64,000 nt of DNA from Bog-473 sp963817735 (lineage in GTDB: Bacteria; Actinomycetota; Acidimicrobiia; Acidimicrobiales; RAAP-2), in assembly GCA_963817735.1 (NCBI GenBank), contig CAWFPP010000016.1:124001-188000 (forward strand), given 5' to 3'. Positions 43,955-53,244 of the stretch are shown here, piece by piece. Position numbers and translations under genes: made by a program. How positions within the stretch are numbered: position 1 is the first letter of the stretch; each line of letters begins with the position of its first letter. The notes under the pieces are model-generated. The model was not told the origin of the DNA and did not search any database. It saw nothing but the letters and a program-made list of their open reading frames with translations.

Positions 43955-44515
43955 ATGCTGGCCTGGATCGATCTCGAGATGACGGGGCTCGATCTGGCGC
44001 GCCACACCATCGTCGAGATCGCCTGCCTCATCACCGACGACGACCTCGGGCTCATCGCAGAGGGGCCCGACCTGGTGGTGCACGCCTCGCCGGCGCAGCT
44101 GGTCGACATGGACGACTTCGTGCGCACCATGCACACCCGTTCGGGCCTGCTGGCGGCGATGGAGACTTCGACGCTGACCCTGGCCGACGCCGGGGCCCGG
44201 ACCCTGGCCTTCCTCAAGTCGCATATCCCCGAGGCCCGGACCGTCCCCCTGGCCGGGAACTCCATCGGGACGGACCGCCGGTTCCTGGCCGACCAGCTGC
44301 CCGAGATCGAGGACTTCCTCAACTATCGCTCCGTCGACGTGTCCACCATCAAGGAGCTCTGCCGGCGCTGGCTGCCCGAGGTCTACAAGGCGGCTCCCGA
44401 GAAGAAGGGGGGACACCGGGCTCTGCAGGACATCCGGGAGTCCGTGGCGGAGCTGGCCTACTACCGGACGGCGATCTTCGACCGCGTCCCGGCCACCGAG
44501 AAGGAGAGTTCGTGA
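43955..44515 (+). CDS. orn: Oligoribonuclease
   Basis: 186 residues from ATG 43955. DEDDh motifs: WIDLEMTGLD, AGNSIGTDRRFLADQLPEIE, YRSVDVSTIKELCRRW and GGHRALQDIRESVAEL. It degrades 2-5 nt RNA and pGpG in the cytosol. The stop overlaps the GTG of the acyl-CoA ligase gene (GTGA). Confidence 0.95.
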   Translation: MLAWIDLEMTGLDLARHTIVEIACLITDDDLGLIAEGPDLVVHASPAQLVDMDDFVRTMHTRSGLLAAMETSTLTLADAGARTLAFLKSHIPEARTVPLAGNSIGTDRRFLADQLPEIEDFLNYRSVDVSTIKELCRRWLPEVYKAAPEKKGGHRALQDIRESVAELAYYRTAIFDRVPATEKESS

Positions 44516-46314
44516 GCACCACCGGCAAGGACGCGCCGTCCATGTCCATCGCCGAGGCCAACGAGCAGCTGACCGGGCCCGGCCAGCTCTTCGAGATGGA
44601 GGAACTGACCATCCGCGGCGTGCCCACACGGACCTGGAAGCACGCGCCGCCCTCGCTGCGCGCCATCATGGACATGTCGCTCGGTCACGGCGACGCCGTC
44701 TTCCTCGTCTACGAGGACGAGCGGACGACCTTCGCCGAGCATTACCGCATCGCCTCCACACTGGCGCACCGCCTGCGCGACACCTTCGGGATTCAGCAGG
44801 GCGATCGTGTCGCCATCATCATGCGCAACCTGCCGGAGTGGGTCATGGCGTTCTGGGGCGCCACCCTGGCCGGCGCCATCGTCGTCCCCCTCAACGCATG
44901 GTGGAGCGGCGAGGAGCTGCGCTACGGGCTCGAGGACTCGGGGTCCAAGGTGGCCTTCGTCGACACGGAGCGGGTCGAGCGGATCCGCCCCTTCCTCGAA
45001 GGGCTGTCGTACCTCGGCGCCTTGATCGTGGCCGACGAGCACCGGACCGAGCCCAAGGCGCCCCTGGCCGTCTACGAGCCCCCGGGTGGCCGGGCGCCGG
45101 TGCCCGAATGGCCCTTCCCCCTCGCGCTCGGCCCCGTGGACGGGACCGCCACGCCGCCAGACCTCACCATCGATCCCGAGGACGACGCCACCATCTTCTA
45201 CACGTCGGGCACCACCGGCCGTCCCAAGGGTGCCGTCGGCACCCATCGCAACATGGGCACGAACCTGATGAGCCTCTTCTTCATCAACACCCGCGGCGCC
45301 ACCCGGTTCGGCTCGCCGCTGGTGCCGACCGGCGAGAACGAGAAGACGCAGGCAGCCTTCCTCCTCTCCGTGCCGCTGTTCCACGCCACCGGGTGCCACT
45401 CCGTCATGGTCTCCAACCTGGCCGCCGGAGGGAAGCTCGTGATGATGCACCACTTCGAGCCCGATCGGGCGCTCGAGCTCATCGAGCGGGAGAGGATCGG
45501 CACGTTCGGCGGGGTGCCGGCCATGGTGATGCAGGTGCTCGACTCGCCCAACTTCTCCAAGTACGACACCTCCTCCATCCGGGGTGTCTCCTACGGCGGT
45601 GCGCCGGCGCCCCCCGACCTCGTGCGCCGCATCCGCGCCGCCTGGCCCATCGGGCAGCCCTCCAACGGCTACGGCCTGACGGAGACCTCGTCGGTCACCT
45701 CCATGAACTCCGGGGGCGACTACGTGGCCAAGCCGGACAGCGTCGGCCCCCCCGTTCCGGTCTGCGACGTGGCGGTGGTGCCGGAGGACTTCTCCGGTGA
45801 CGAGCCCGACCGCACCATCCCCCGCGGGCCCGACGTGCGGGGCGAGCTGTGGATCAAGGGGCCCAACGTGGTGCGCGGCTACTGGAACCGCCCCGAGGAA
45901 ACGGCCAAGACCTTCACCCGGGGCTGGCTGCACACCGGCGACGTGGCGCAGCTCGACGAGGACAACTTCATCTACATCGTCGACCGGGCCAAGGACATGA
46001 TCATCCGGGGCGGCGAGAACGTGTACTCCGTGCAGGTCGAGGCCGCGCTTTTCGAGCACCCAGCCGTGGCCGATTGCGCCGTGATCGGCGTGCCCCATCC
46101 CACCCTCGGCGAGGAGGTCGGGGCCGTCGTCGTCCTGCGCCCGGGAGCCAAGGTGACGGCGGACGAGCTCCGGCTCCACGTCAAGGCCCGCCTGGCCGGC
46201 TTCATGGTGCCGACCTACCTCTGGTTCCGCTCCGAGCCCCTGCCGCGCAACCCACAGGGCAAGGCGCTCAAGCGGGAGTTGCGCGACGAGCTGGTGCCCC
46301 CCCGGCCTGAGTAG
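44512..46314 (+). CDS. Acyl-CoA synthetase (FadD-like)
   Basis: 600 residues from GTG 44512. P-loop FYTSGTTGRPKGAVGTHRN, then NGYGLTETSSVTSMNSGGDY, GELWIKGPNVVRGYWNRPEE, GWLHTGDVAQLDEDNFIYIV and RNPQGKALKRELRDEL with the catalytic Lys. It makes acyl-CoA from a carboxylic acid and ATP; the chain length is unclear. It may be co-translated with orn. Confidence 0.92.
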   Translation: MSTTGKDAPSMSIAEANEQLTGPGQLFEMEELTIRGVPTRTWKHAPPSLRAIMDMSLGHGDAVFLVYEDERTTFAEHYRIASTLAHRLRDTFGIQQGDRVAIIMRNLPEWVMAFWGATLAGAIVVPLNAWWSGEELRYGLEDSGSKVAFVDTERVERIRPFLEGLSYLGALIVADEHRTEPKAPLAVYEPPGGRAPVPEWPFPLALGPVDGTATPPDLTIDPEDDATIFYTSGTTGRPKGAVGTHRNMGTNLMSLFFINTRGATRFGSPLVPTGENEKTQAAFLLSVPLFHATGCHSVMVSNLAAGGKLVMMHHFEPDRALELIERERIGTFGGVPAMVMQVLDSPNFSKYDTSSIRGVSYGGAPAPPDLVRRIRAAWPIGQPSNGYGLTETSSVTSMNSGGDYVAKPDSVGPPVPVCDVAVVPEDFSGDEPDRTIPRGPDVRGELWIKGPNVVRGYWNRPEETAKTFTRGWLHTGDVAQLDEDNFIYIVDRAKDMIIRGGENVYSVQVEAALFEHPAVADCAVIGVPHPTLGEEVGAVVVLRPGAKVTADELRLHVKARLAGFMVPTYLWFRSEPLPRNPQGKALKRELRDELVPPRPE

Positions 46315-46346
46315 GAGCATCGGGTGACGGTCGCCCGGACGCGCAC

Positions 46347-46369
46347 GTGCCGGCCACGAGGGCCGGCAC
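46347..46369. terminator. Hairpin between convergent genes
   Basis: GTGCCGGCC-ACGAG-GGCCGGCAC, a perfect 9-bp GC stem between the ends of the acyl-CoA ligase and peroxiredoxin genes. No U tract, but placement fits a bidirectional terminator. Its arms share GTGCCGGC with the hairpin at 41397. Confidence 0.5.
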
Positions 46370-46411
46370 ATGCCGCGGTTCACTCCCGGCGTCCCGGGCG
46401 AACGGGTGTCC

Positions 46412-47047
46412 TCAGCGGTTGGGCTGGGGCGTCACCCGCAGGTAGGGCTTCAGGGCCTTCCAGCCCTTGGGGAAGCGGTCCTTGGCCTCGTCGTCGCTCA
46501 GCGCCGGCACGATGATGACGTCCTCACCCTCGGTCCAGTTGACCGGCGTGGCCACCTTGTAGTCGGCCGTCAGCTGCAACGAGTCGAGCACGCGCAGGAT
46601 CTCGTCCACGTTGCGCCCGGTCGACGCCGGGTAGGTCAGCGTCAGCTTGACCTTCTTGTCCGGCCCGATGATGAACACCGAGCGGACCGTCAGCGTGTCG
46701 TTCGCGTTGGGGTGGATCATGTCGTAGAGGTCCGCCACCTTGCGGTCCTCGTCGCCGATCAGCGGGAAGGAGAGGGCCGAGCCCTGCGTCTCCTCGATGT
46801 CGCCGGCCCAGCCCTTGTGGGACTCGACCGAGTCGACCGAGAGGCCGATGAGCTTGGCGTTCCGCTTGTCGAACTCGGGCTTGGCCTTGGAGAACGCCCC
46901 GAGCTCGGTCGTGCAGACGGGGGTGAAGTCCTTGGGGTGGGAGAACAGGATCCCCCAGCTGTCGCCCAGCCAGTCATGGAAGCTGATCGTGCCTTCGGTG
47001 GTGTCCGCCGTGAAGTCGGGAGCGGTGTCCCCGAGTCGTACTGCCAT
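46412..47047 (-). CDS. 1-Cys peroxiredoxin (Prx6-like)
   Basis: 211 residues from ATG 47047 after AGGAGG (the frame extends far upstream but that part is antisense to other genes). Active site HPKDFTPVCTTELG with the peroxidatic Cys45; then LIGLSVDSVESHKGWAGDI, PNANDTLTVRSVFIIGPDKK and a long C-terminal domain (PVNWTEGEDVIIVPALSDDE) typical of Prx6, without a resolving Cys. It reduces peroxides in the cytosol. Confidence 0.93.
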   Translation of the reverse strand: MAVRLGDTAPDFTADTTEGTISFHDWLGDSWGILFSHPKDFTPVCTTELGAFSKAKPEFDKRNAKLIGLSVDSVESHKGWAGDIEETQGSALSFPLIGDEDRKVADLYDMIHPNANDTLTVRSVFIIGPDKKVKLTLTYPASTGRNVDEILRVLDSLQLTADYKVATPVNWTEGEDVIIVPALSDDEAKDRFPKGWKALKPYLRVTPQPNR

Positions 47048-47236
47048 TGTGTTCCTCCTGAAATGGTGAAGGTCCGTTGATGCGGACAGTGACCTTACCG
47101 GCTGCCCCAGCAATTGTCGACATGATTGGTCATATTTCCCCTCGCGATGCCCCGAACCCCGAAAAGGCCCCTTCACCTGGGAACCAGTGCCGACCGGCTT
47201 TGCAGGCACCCCGCTGGGCCGTGCGAGAATGCCTGC

Positions 47237-48064
47237 GTGAGTCCCGAGCCCGCGGCAGACGAGCCCTCCCCGGGGTCGTACCGGCCGTACCGGGACGACG
47301 CGCTGATCCTCGAGCACGACGGCCCCGTGACGGTGATCACGATCAACCGTCCCGAGCGCCGCAACGCCGTGGACAGCGTCTGCGCCGACCAGCTGCGGGA
47401 GGCCTTCGAGGCCTTCGACGGGGACGACGACCGCGCCGTGGCCGTGCTGACCGGGGCGGACGGGACGTTCTGCGCCGGCGCCGACCTCAAGGCCGTGGCC
47501 GAGGGTGACCGCCGGCCCATCCCCGACGAGGGCCCGGGGCCGATGGGTCCCACCCGGCTCACGCTGGGCAAGCCCGTCATCGCCGCCGTGGAGGGCTACG
47601 CCGTGGCCGGTGGCATCGAGCTGGCGCTGTGGTGCGACCTGCGCATCGCCGCCGAGGACGCGATCTTCGGGGTGTTCTGCCGCCGCTTCGGGGTGCCGCT
47701 GTGCGATCTGGGCACCGTGCGGCTCCCTCGGCTCATCGGACACGGGCGGGCCATGGACCTCATCCTGACCGGACGGGCCGTCCCCGCCCCCGAGGCGCTC
47801 GCCATGGGGCTGGCCACCCGTGTCGTCCCCCGGGGCGAGGCGCGCGCCGCCGCCGTCGCGTTGGCGCACCAGCTGGCCGCGCTGCCCCAGACCTGCCTGC
47901 GCTCGGACCGCATGAGCGCGCTCGAGCAGTGGGGCCTGACCGAGGAGGAGGCCGCCGTCGGGGAGGCCCGCCGGGGGCGCGCCGTCGTCAGCAGCGGGGA
48001 GACGCTCCAAGGAGCGCTGCGCTTTGCGGGAGGTGCCGGCCGTCGTGGCGCTGCGCTCGACTGA
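47237..48064 (+). CDS. Enoyl-CoA hydratase/isomerase family protein
   Basis: 275 residues from GTG 47237. Crotonase motifs: VTVITINRPERRNAVDSVCA, GTFCAGADLKAVAEG (oxyanion hole), AVEGYAVAGGIELALWCDL, RIAAEDAIFGVFCRRFGVPL. One Glu of the usual catalytic pair lies in GGIEL, but the second position reads FGVPLCDLG without Glu, so hydratase activity is uncertain. It may act as an isomerase or other crotonase. Confidence 0.85.
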   Translation: MSPEPAADEPSPGSYRPYRDDALILEHDGPVTVITINRPERRNAVDSVCADQLREAFEAFDGDDDRAVAVLTGADGTFCAGADLKAVAEGDRRPIPDEGPGPMGPTRLTLGKPVIAAVEGYAVAGGIELALWCDLRIAAEDAIFGVFCRRFGVPLCDLGTVRLPRLIGHGRAMDLILTGRAVPAPEALAMGLATRVVPRGEARAAAVALAHQLAALPQTCLRSDRMSALEQWGLTEEEAAVGEARRGRAVVSSGETLQGALRFAGGAGRRGAALD

Positions 48065-48782
48065 CGACACCGCCGGCGGGCAGGAGCCGCCGGTCCGGCC
48101 GACCGTGGTCGCCGCCTTCGACTTCGACGGCACGCTGACGCAGGGCGGCAGCGTGTTCCCGTTCCTCGTCAGCCTGCGCGGCGTCTGGCCCGTTCTGCGC
48201 GCCGTCCTGCGCCTCTCCCCCGCGCTCATCCGTGCCGCCATCACCGGCGGCACGGCCGCCGACGAGGTCAAGGAGAAGCTGTTCACGCGCCTGCTCGGCG
48301 GCCTGTCCGTGACCGAGCTCAACCGACGCTCGGCCGTCTTCGCCCACCGCCACCTGCAGCGGCATCTGCGCGCCGACACCCGCCGCCGGCTCGAGTGGCA
48401 CCAACGCCAGGGGCACTACACGGTCGTCGTCTCGGCGTCCCCCGAGTGCTACGTCAGCCCGTCGGGTGAGGAGCTGGGCGTCGACGGCGTCGTGGCCACG
48501 CGCCTGGCCGTCGGTGGGGGCGGGCTGCTCACCGGCGGCTACGAGGGGAAGAACTGCCGAGGAGCGGAGAAGTACGCCCGGCTGGTGGTCCACCTGCGCG
48601 CCCGCGGCCTGCTTTCGAGCAACGGTGGCGAGCAGCCGGTGTTGTGGGCCTACGGCAACAGCCGCGGTGATCTGCGCCTGCTCGGCGCGGCGGACCACGG
48701 CGTGGACGCCGGGCGACTGGGCCCCCTCGGGAGACTGCGGCGGTTCCCGCGGCTGTCCGCGGTGTCGGAAACGGCCGGGTGA
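48045..48782 (+). CDS. HAD-IB family phosphatase (SerB/PSP-like)
   Basis: About 245 residues; GTG 48045 is chosen, TTG 48024 and GTG 48033 also possible. Motif I is AAFDFDGTLTQGGSVFPFLV, motif II VVVSASPEC, motif III/IV ALWAYGNSRGDLRLL. It overlaps the crotonase stop. Family members dephosphorylate phosphoserine or lipid phosphates; the substrate is unknown. Confidence 0.85.
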   Translation: MALRSTDDTAGGQEPPVRPTVVAAFDFDGTLTQGGSVFPFLVSLRGVWPVLRAVLRLSPALIRAAITGGTAADEVKEKLFTRLLGGLSVTELNRRSAVFAHRHLQRHLRADTRRRLEWHQRQGHYTVVVSASPECYVSPSGEELGVDGVVATRLAVGGGGLLTGGYEGKNCRGAEKYARLVVHLRARGLLSSNGGEQPVLWAYGNSRGDLRLLGAADHGVDAGRLGPLGRLRRFPRLSAVSETAG

Positions 48783-48787
48783 CCGGC

Positions 48788-50965
48788 TCAGCCCGGGGTG
48801 GCGGCGATGCCGACGGCATGGCCTGAATAGCCGGGCACGGCGGTGGCGATGTCCCCGAAGTAGGGCGCGTCGCCGAAGGCGAAGGCCTGGCCACTGGCGT
48901 TGACCGCGTCGAACCCGTGCCCGCTGAGGTCGGGGATGAGCCCGGTCATGGGGCTCCGCAGGGTCGCGAGCCCCGGCGAGGCGGCCGAGAGCGCGACCGG
49001 GGGGGCGTCGCCGAAGGCGTGCGGCGTGCCGTTGGCCTCGAGCATCCAGTAGCCGCCGCCGTCGGGCGTGGGCGCCACGCCCACAATGGGCGTGGGCGGC
49101 GGCGTGGAGCCGAGCGACCCATGGAACCCGGCGTCGCCGAAGGCGAAGAGGCCGCCGTCCGACGCGATCAGCCAGTAGCCACCCCCGTCGTGGGTGGGCA
49201 CCATGCCGATCACCGGCTGGTTGAGCTGCAAGCTGCCCGTGCTCCCGTAGAACTGGGCGTCGCCGTAGGCGAAGATGCCGCCGTCCGAGGCCACCAGCCA
49301 GTAGCCGCCGCCGTCGGGGGTGACCGCCATGCCCACCATGGGCTTGTTCAAGCGGATGCTTCCCGTGCTGCCGTGGAACTGCGCGTCACCGAAACTGAAC
49401 ACGCCGCCGTCGCTCGCCACCTCCCAGTATCCCGCGGCGTCGTGCGTGGACGCGATGGCGACCACGGGCCGGTTGAGCCGCATGCTGCCCGTGCTCCCGT
49501 AGAACTGCGCGTTGCCGAAGCTGAAGACCCCGCCGTCGGACGCGTTGATCCAGTAGCCGCCGACCCCGCCGCTCGAGCCGTCGACCGAGCTCGCACCGCC
49601 CGGCAGGCTGCCCAGCGTGGCGGGCCCGTAGTAGTGGCTCACGATCTGCTGGAACGTCCAGTTGCTGTCGCCGTTGTCCGCACCGATGGCGTAGCCCAGC
49701 GCGCCCCACTGTCCCATGCCGATGCCGTGACCCCAACCCTGCCCGGTGATGGACAGCTCCCCACCGCTGGTCGAGTTCACGGTGAAGAGATCCGAGTTCA
49801 GGCCGAGGTCGACGTAGAACTCCGTCCCGGGGATGGTGATGGTCTGGGCGCTCCCCATGATCGTGATGGTGTCGACCCGGCCGTGGGGGAAGTCAGAGGG
49901 ATGGCCCGGATCAGATGTCGATGCCGGAAGGCCCTCGAAGGTGCCGATCTGAGGCCATGCGTTCTGCACGGCCGCATAGCTGACCGAGGTCGTCCAGTTG
50001 TGATTGGGGTTCAGGCAGTCGGTGGACGTGACACACACTGCGTCGCCGTCGTCGGGGACAGCGGTGAAGGGTGACTCCTGGTTGGCGCTCGAGGTGTACC
50101 CGCCCGTCGAGGCGGAGTACTCGGTCGTGGCGATCTGGCCGGACGGCATGATCATCACCTGGCCGGCGGTGTCGTTGGCCGCCGCGACGCTCGCCGGCGT
50201 CTCGTACTGCGTACCCCGGTACGTCTGGCAGGTGAGGTCACACGTGTCGGCATACCCGCCGTACCCGCCGAGGTTGGCCAGGACATAGGAGCGGACGGCC
50301 ACGGCCTGGGCCTCGAGCTCCTGGAAGCCCCAGTCCATGCCCTGCGGTCCGGCGCCGCCCAGGCTGGCCCAGGTCGACGGCGACTCTCCTGGGACCGTGT
50401 CGGCCACGTACTGCTCGAGCGGCAGCGTGTTGACCGACCTGGCCTGACCGAGCGAGTTGTAGACCGCCGTCAACGTGCCGTGCACCGTCGGGCTCCCGTC
50501 GGCCACGCACAGGGTCAGCAACCCGCCGATGGGCGACGCCGTGGGCTCGCTCTGGTTCGTCGCCACTGCGGCCCAGGGGCCGGCGCAGCCCGGGCCGGTG
50601 TCGACCTCCCACGTCGTGCCGGTCTGGTGGAAGCGGACGGCGAGAACGCCACCCGGCGGCGCCCCGGGCGCGCCGACCGCGCCGCCCGACGCCGCCACGA
50701 TCATGTCGAAACCGTCGTTCTCCATCATGTCGATGCGCACGTCGGTGCTGTCGCCGGGCAGGGCGTGCGCTTCCGACGCGTTGCTCTCGGCCGGGACGGA
50801 GGCCCGGTCCGGCGCGTCGAGGCCGGCCGCCGCCGCGGAGGCCAGGCCGAGCAGCGCGGTGGGCACTGCCAATGCAGTCGAGAGGAAGAGCACGCCGACG
50901 GCCGTGGCGAAGGGCCGACGCGGCGGACGGGGGCGCGCCACAAGGTTTCGGGCCAACACGATCAC
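48788..50965 (-). CDS. SpoIID/LytB-domain exported protein with FGDA repeats
   Basis: 725 residues. Signal sequence GVLFLSTALAVPTALLGLAS. The SpoIID-like domain spans ~residues 150-430 (LPLEQYVADTVPGESPSTWA, LEAQAVAVRSYVLANLGG, GQVMIMPSGQIATTEYSAST, GQGWGHGIGMGQWGALGYAI). SpoIID proteins are lytic transglycosylases acting on denuded glycan. From ~468 come six ~45-residue repeats of the form GYWLVASDGGIFAFGDAQFY, GSTGS..., a propeller-like repeat common in acidimicrobial secreted proteins. It is likely a cell-wall remodelling enzyme with a repeat domain for binding. Confidence 0.85.
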   Translation of the reverse strand: MIVLARNLVARPRPPRRPFATAVGVLFLSTALAVPTALLGLASAAAAGLDAPDRASVPAESNASEAHALPGDSTDVRIDMMENDGFDMIVAASGGAVGAPGAPPGGVLAVRFHQTGTTWEVDTGPGCAGPWAAVATNQSEPTASPIGGLLTLCVADGSPTVHGTLTAVYNSLGQARSVNTLPLEQYVADTVPGESPSTWASLGGAGPQGMDWGFQELEAQAVAVRSYVLANLGGYGGYADTCDLTCQTYRGTQYETPASVAAANDTAGQVMIMPSGQIATTEYSASTGGYTSSANQESPFTAVPDDGDAVCVTSTDCLNPNHNWTTSVSYAAVQNAWPQIGTFEGLPASTSDPGHPSDFPHGRVDTITIMGSAQTITIPGTEFYVDLGLNSDLFTVNSTSGGELSITGQGWGHGIGMGQWGALGYAIGADNGDSNWTFQQIVSHYYGPATLGSLPGGASSVDGSSGGVGGYWINASDGGVFSFGNAQFYGSTGSMRLNRPVVAIASTHDAAGYWEVASDGGVFSFGDAQFHGSTGSIRLNKPMVGMAVTPDGGGYWLVASDGGIFAYGDAQFYGSTGSLQLNQPVIGMVPTHDGGGYWLIASDGGLFAFGDAGFHGSLGSTPPPTPIVGVAPTPDGGGYWMLEANGTPHAFGDAPPVALSAASPGLATLRSPMTGLIPDLSGHGFDAVNASGQAFAFGDAPYFGDIATAVPGYSGHAVGIAATPG

Positions 50966-51000
50966 CCAAGGCTACCGGCGCGACCTGGGCGAATTGGTGC

Positions 51001-52131
51001 ATGGCAACGGCCAAGGAGGTGCGCGACGCGCCGGTACACTGCACGGCCGTGCGGGTCGACCAGGTCATTCCGTCCCTCGCCAGTCGTGACGCAATCGGGG
51101 TGCACACGCTGAACCTGCGGGACGGGTTGCGCGCCGCAGGCATCGATTCGGACATCTTCTACGGCAGCCACACGCCGGACGTGCAGGGCGAGGGCAAGCC
51201 GGTCATCGAGCTCGGCCGGGCCGGCCGTGACCGCTGGCTGCTGTATCAAGCGTCCATCGGGAGCCCCGTCTACGACATCCTGGCGGCGCGCCCCGAGCCC
51301 AAGTTGGTGAACTACCACAACATCACCCCGGCCGAGCTGCTGCGCGACTGGGAGCCCGCCGTCGCCTACGAGGCCGCGCTCGGCCGCACGCAGCTGGCGC
51401 GCCTGTCGCCGCAGAGCCGCTTCGCCGTGGCCGACTCCGCCTTCAACGAGTCCGAGCTGCGCACGCTCGGCTACGAAGGGACGGCGGTCGTCCCGCTGCT
51501 GATCGACATGCGGTCAAAGAGTGACGAGCCCGACGGCGCGCTGGCGCAGTCACTGGCGCGCCGCAAGCGGCGCGAGGGCGGGGCGGACCTGCTCTACGTG
51601 GGCAAGATCTCGCCGCACAAGGCGCCGCACGATCTCGTCAAGATGCTCGACGTGCTGCGGCGCACCGACGACCCGGCCGCCCGCCTGCATCTCGTCGGGT
51701 CGCCGCTCGGGGAGACCTACGAACCCGCGCTGCGCGCCTTCGTGGAGGAGCTGGGACTGGGCGACGTCGTCAGCCTTCCCGGCTCGGTCAGCGGCGCGGA
51801 GCTCGAGGCCTACTTCCGGGCGGCCGACATCTTCGTGATGGCGTCGGACCACGAGGGCTTCTGCGTCCCCCTGGCCGAGGCCATGGGACACGGCGTGCCC
51901 ATTGTCGCCTACGGCGTCGCCGCGGTGCCCGAGACGGTCGGCGACGCCGGGCTCGTCCTGCCCGACAAGTCCGCCGTGCCGTTCGCCGCCGCCGTCGGGC
52001 GCGTGCTCGGCGATCGGGTGTTGCGCGAAGTCCTGGCCGCGGCCGGACGGGCGCGGGCGGCGCAGTTCGACCTGGCGGCGTCCACCCGCCGCTTCGTCAC
52101 CCTGGTGCAACAGGCCGTCGGCGCCGGCTGA
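51001..52131 (+). CDS. GT4-like glycosyltransferase 1
   Basis: 376 residues from ATG 51001; GTG 51049 gives VRVDQVIPSLASRDAIGVHT, which aligns better with the paralogues. GT-B fold: acceptor domain with TLNLRDGLRAAGIDSDIF and KLVNYHNITPAELLRDWEP; donor domain with LLYVGKISPHKAPHDLVKML, MASDHEGFCVPLAEAMGHGV and AAVPETVGDAGLVL (EGF...E nucleotide-sugar motif). No membrane segment; cytosolic. It shares its N-terminal plan with the genes at 52177, 53241 and 59979. Confidence 0.85.
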   Translation: MATAKEVRDAPVHCTAVRVDQVIPSLASRDAIGVHTLNLRDGLRAAGIDSDIFYGSHTPDVQGEGKPVIELGRAGRDRWLLYQASIGSPVYDILAARPEPKLVNYHNITPAELLRDWEPAVAYEAALGRTQLARLSPQSRFAVADSAFNESELRTLGYEGTAVVPLLIDMRSKSDEPDGALAQSLARRKRREGGADLLYVGKISPHKAPHDLVKMLDVLRRTDDPAARLHLVGSPLGETYEPALRAFVEELGLGDVVSLPGSVSGAELEAYFRAADIFVMASDHEGFCVPLAEAMGHGVPIVAYGVAAVPETVGDAGLVLPDKSAVPFAAAVGRVLGDRVLREVLAAAGRARAAQFDLAASTRRFVTLVQQAVGAG

Positions 52132-52176
52132 GCCTTCGGGCCGGTGGGCCCGGCCGCCTGGCGGCCTGGCGGCTGC

Positions 52177-53244
52177 TCAGGAGCCTGGCTGCAGCGCCCC
52201 CAGCAGATCCGCGGCACGGTCGCCGGCCGAGCCCAGGCTCAGGGAGGCGACCCGGTGTTCCGCCGCCGCGGCGAGGGTGGCCCGCAGCTCCGTGTCGCGG
52301 GCGGCCCGGACGAGGGCGTCCGCCAGCGCGTAGGGATCGCCCGCGTCGACCAGGACGCCGGCGTCACCGAGCACCTCGGGGAGCGCGCCGGCGCGGTTGG
52401 CCACGACAGGCAGGCCCGATGTCATGGCCTCGAGGACCGGCACGCCGAAGCCCTCGTGGCGCGACGGCACCACCAAGACGTCGGAGCCGGCCAACAGGGC
52501 GGCCAGCGCATCGTCGCTCACGACGCCCGTGAAGGCGACCGCATGGTGCAGACCCAGCTCGGCGACGTAGCGGTGCAGCGCGGCGCTGTACGAAGGGACG
52601 ACCGGACGCCCCACCACCTGGAGCGTCGCCGCCGGGTCCCCGTGCGCCCGGGCGACCAGGAGCGCCATGACCGCCAGCTCGATCGCCTTGTTCGGTGCAA
52701 CGCGCCCGACGCTTACCCAGCGGGCGCCTGCACCCCGCGTCGGGGGTGGGACCGGTGACCGACCGCTGCCGGGCGGCATCATGGCGGCGGGAGGCACGAC
52801 GGCGGTGCGGCGGAAGCCGGCGTCCCCCAGCTCCGCCTCGTTGAAGGAGGACACGGCCAGGCCGAGCGCGGCACGGGGAGCCAGCTCGCGCAGCTGGGTC
52901 TGGGCCAGGAGCTGATGACGCGCCATGCCGTTGTCCCAGGGCGCGTAGTACTCGGGCGGCGTCACGTTGTGGTAGTTCACGACGAGCGTCTCGGTGCGGG
53001 CACGCAACCACGGTCCGATGGCCGAGGCGGTGGCGAATTGGTAGACCAGCACGTCCTCCGCCTGCGCCTCGGTGGCGTAGCGAGTGTACGGGCGGGTCTC
53101 GGACGCCGTCTCGGGGTCGTCCAGTTCCACGTAGATGTTCGACGCAATGCCACGCGCCACCAAGACGTCGCGCAGGCGTAAGGTGTGACGACCGACCGCG
53201 TCGGTGCGGTGCAGCATCGGGACGAACTGGTGGATGCCGCTCAC
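52177..53244 (-). CDS. GT4-like glycosyltransferase 2
   Basis: 355 residues from GTG 53244, overlapping the upstream gene's TGA. VSGIHQFVPMLHRTDAVGRH, TLRLRDVLVARGIASNIY, LVVNYHNVTPPEYYAPWDNG, WVSVGRVAPNKAIELAVMAL and PSRHEGFGVPVLEAMTSGLP, VVANRAGALPEVLGDAG. It is very close to glycosyltransferase 3 and probably a tandem duplicate with a different sugar specificity. Confidence 0.88.
   Translation of the reverse strand: MSGIHQFVPMLHRTDAVGRHTLRLRDVLVARGIASNIYVELDDPETASETRPYTRYATEAQAEDVLVYQFATASAIGPWLRARTETLVVNYHNVTPPEYYAPWDNGMARHQLLAQTQLRELAPRAALGLAVSSFNEAELGDAGFRRTAVVPPAAMMPPGSGRSPVPPPTRGAGARWVSVGRVAPNKAIELAVMALLVARAHGDPAATLQVVGRPVVPSYSAALHRYVAELGLHHAVAFTGVVSDDALAALLAGSDVLVVPSRHEGFGVPVLEAMTSGLPVVANRAGALPEVLGDAGVLVDAGDPYALADALVRAARDTELRATLAAAAEHRVASLSLGSAGDRAADLLGALQPGS

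Noticed and set aside
47048..48379. N-terminal extension of the peroxiredoxin frame to 655 residues
   Set aside because: It is antisense to the crotonase and HAD genes; ATG 47047 has a strong ribosome site and matches family length.
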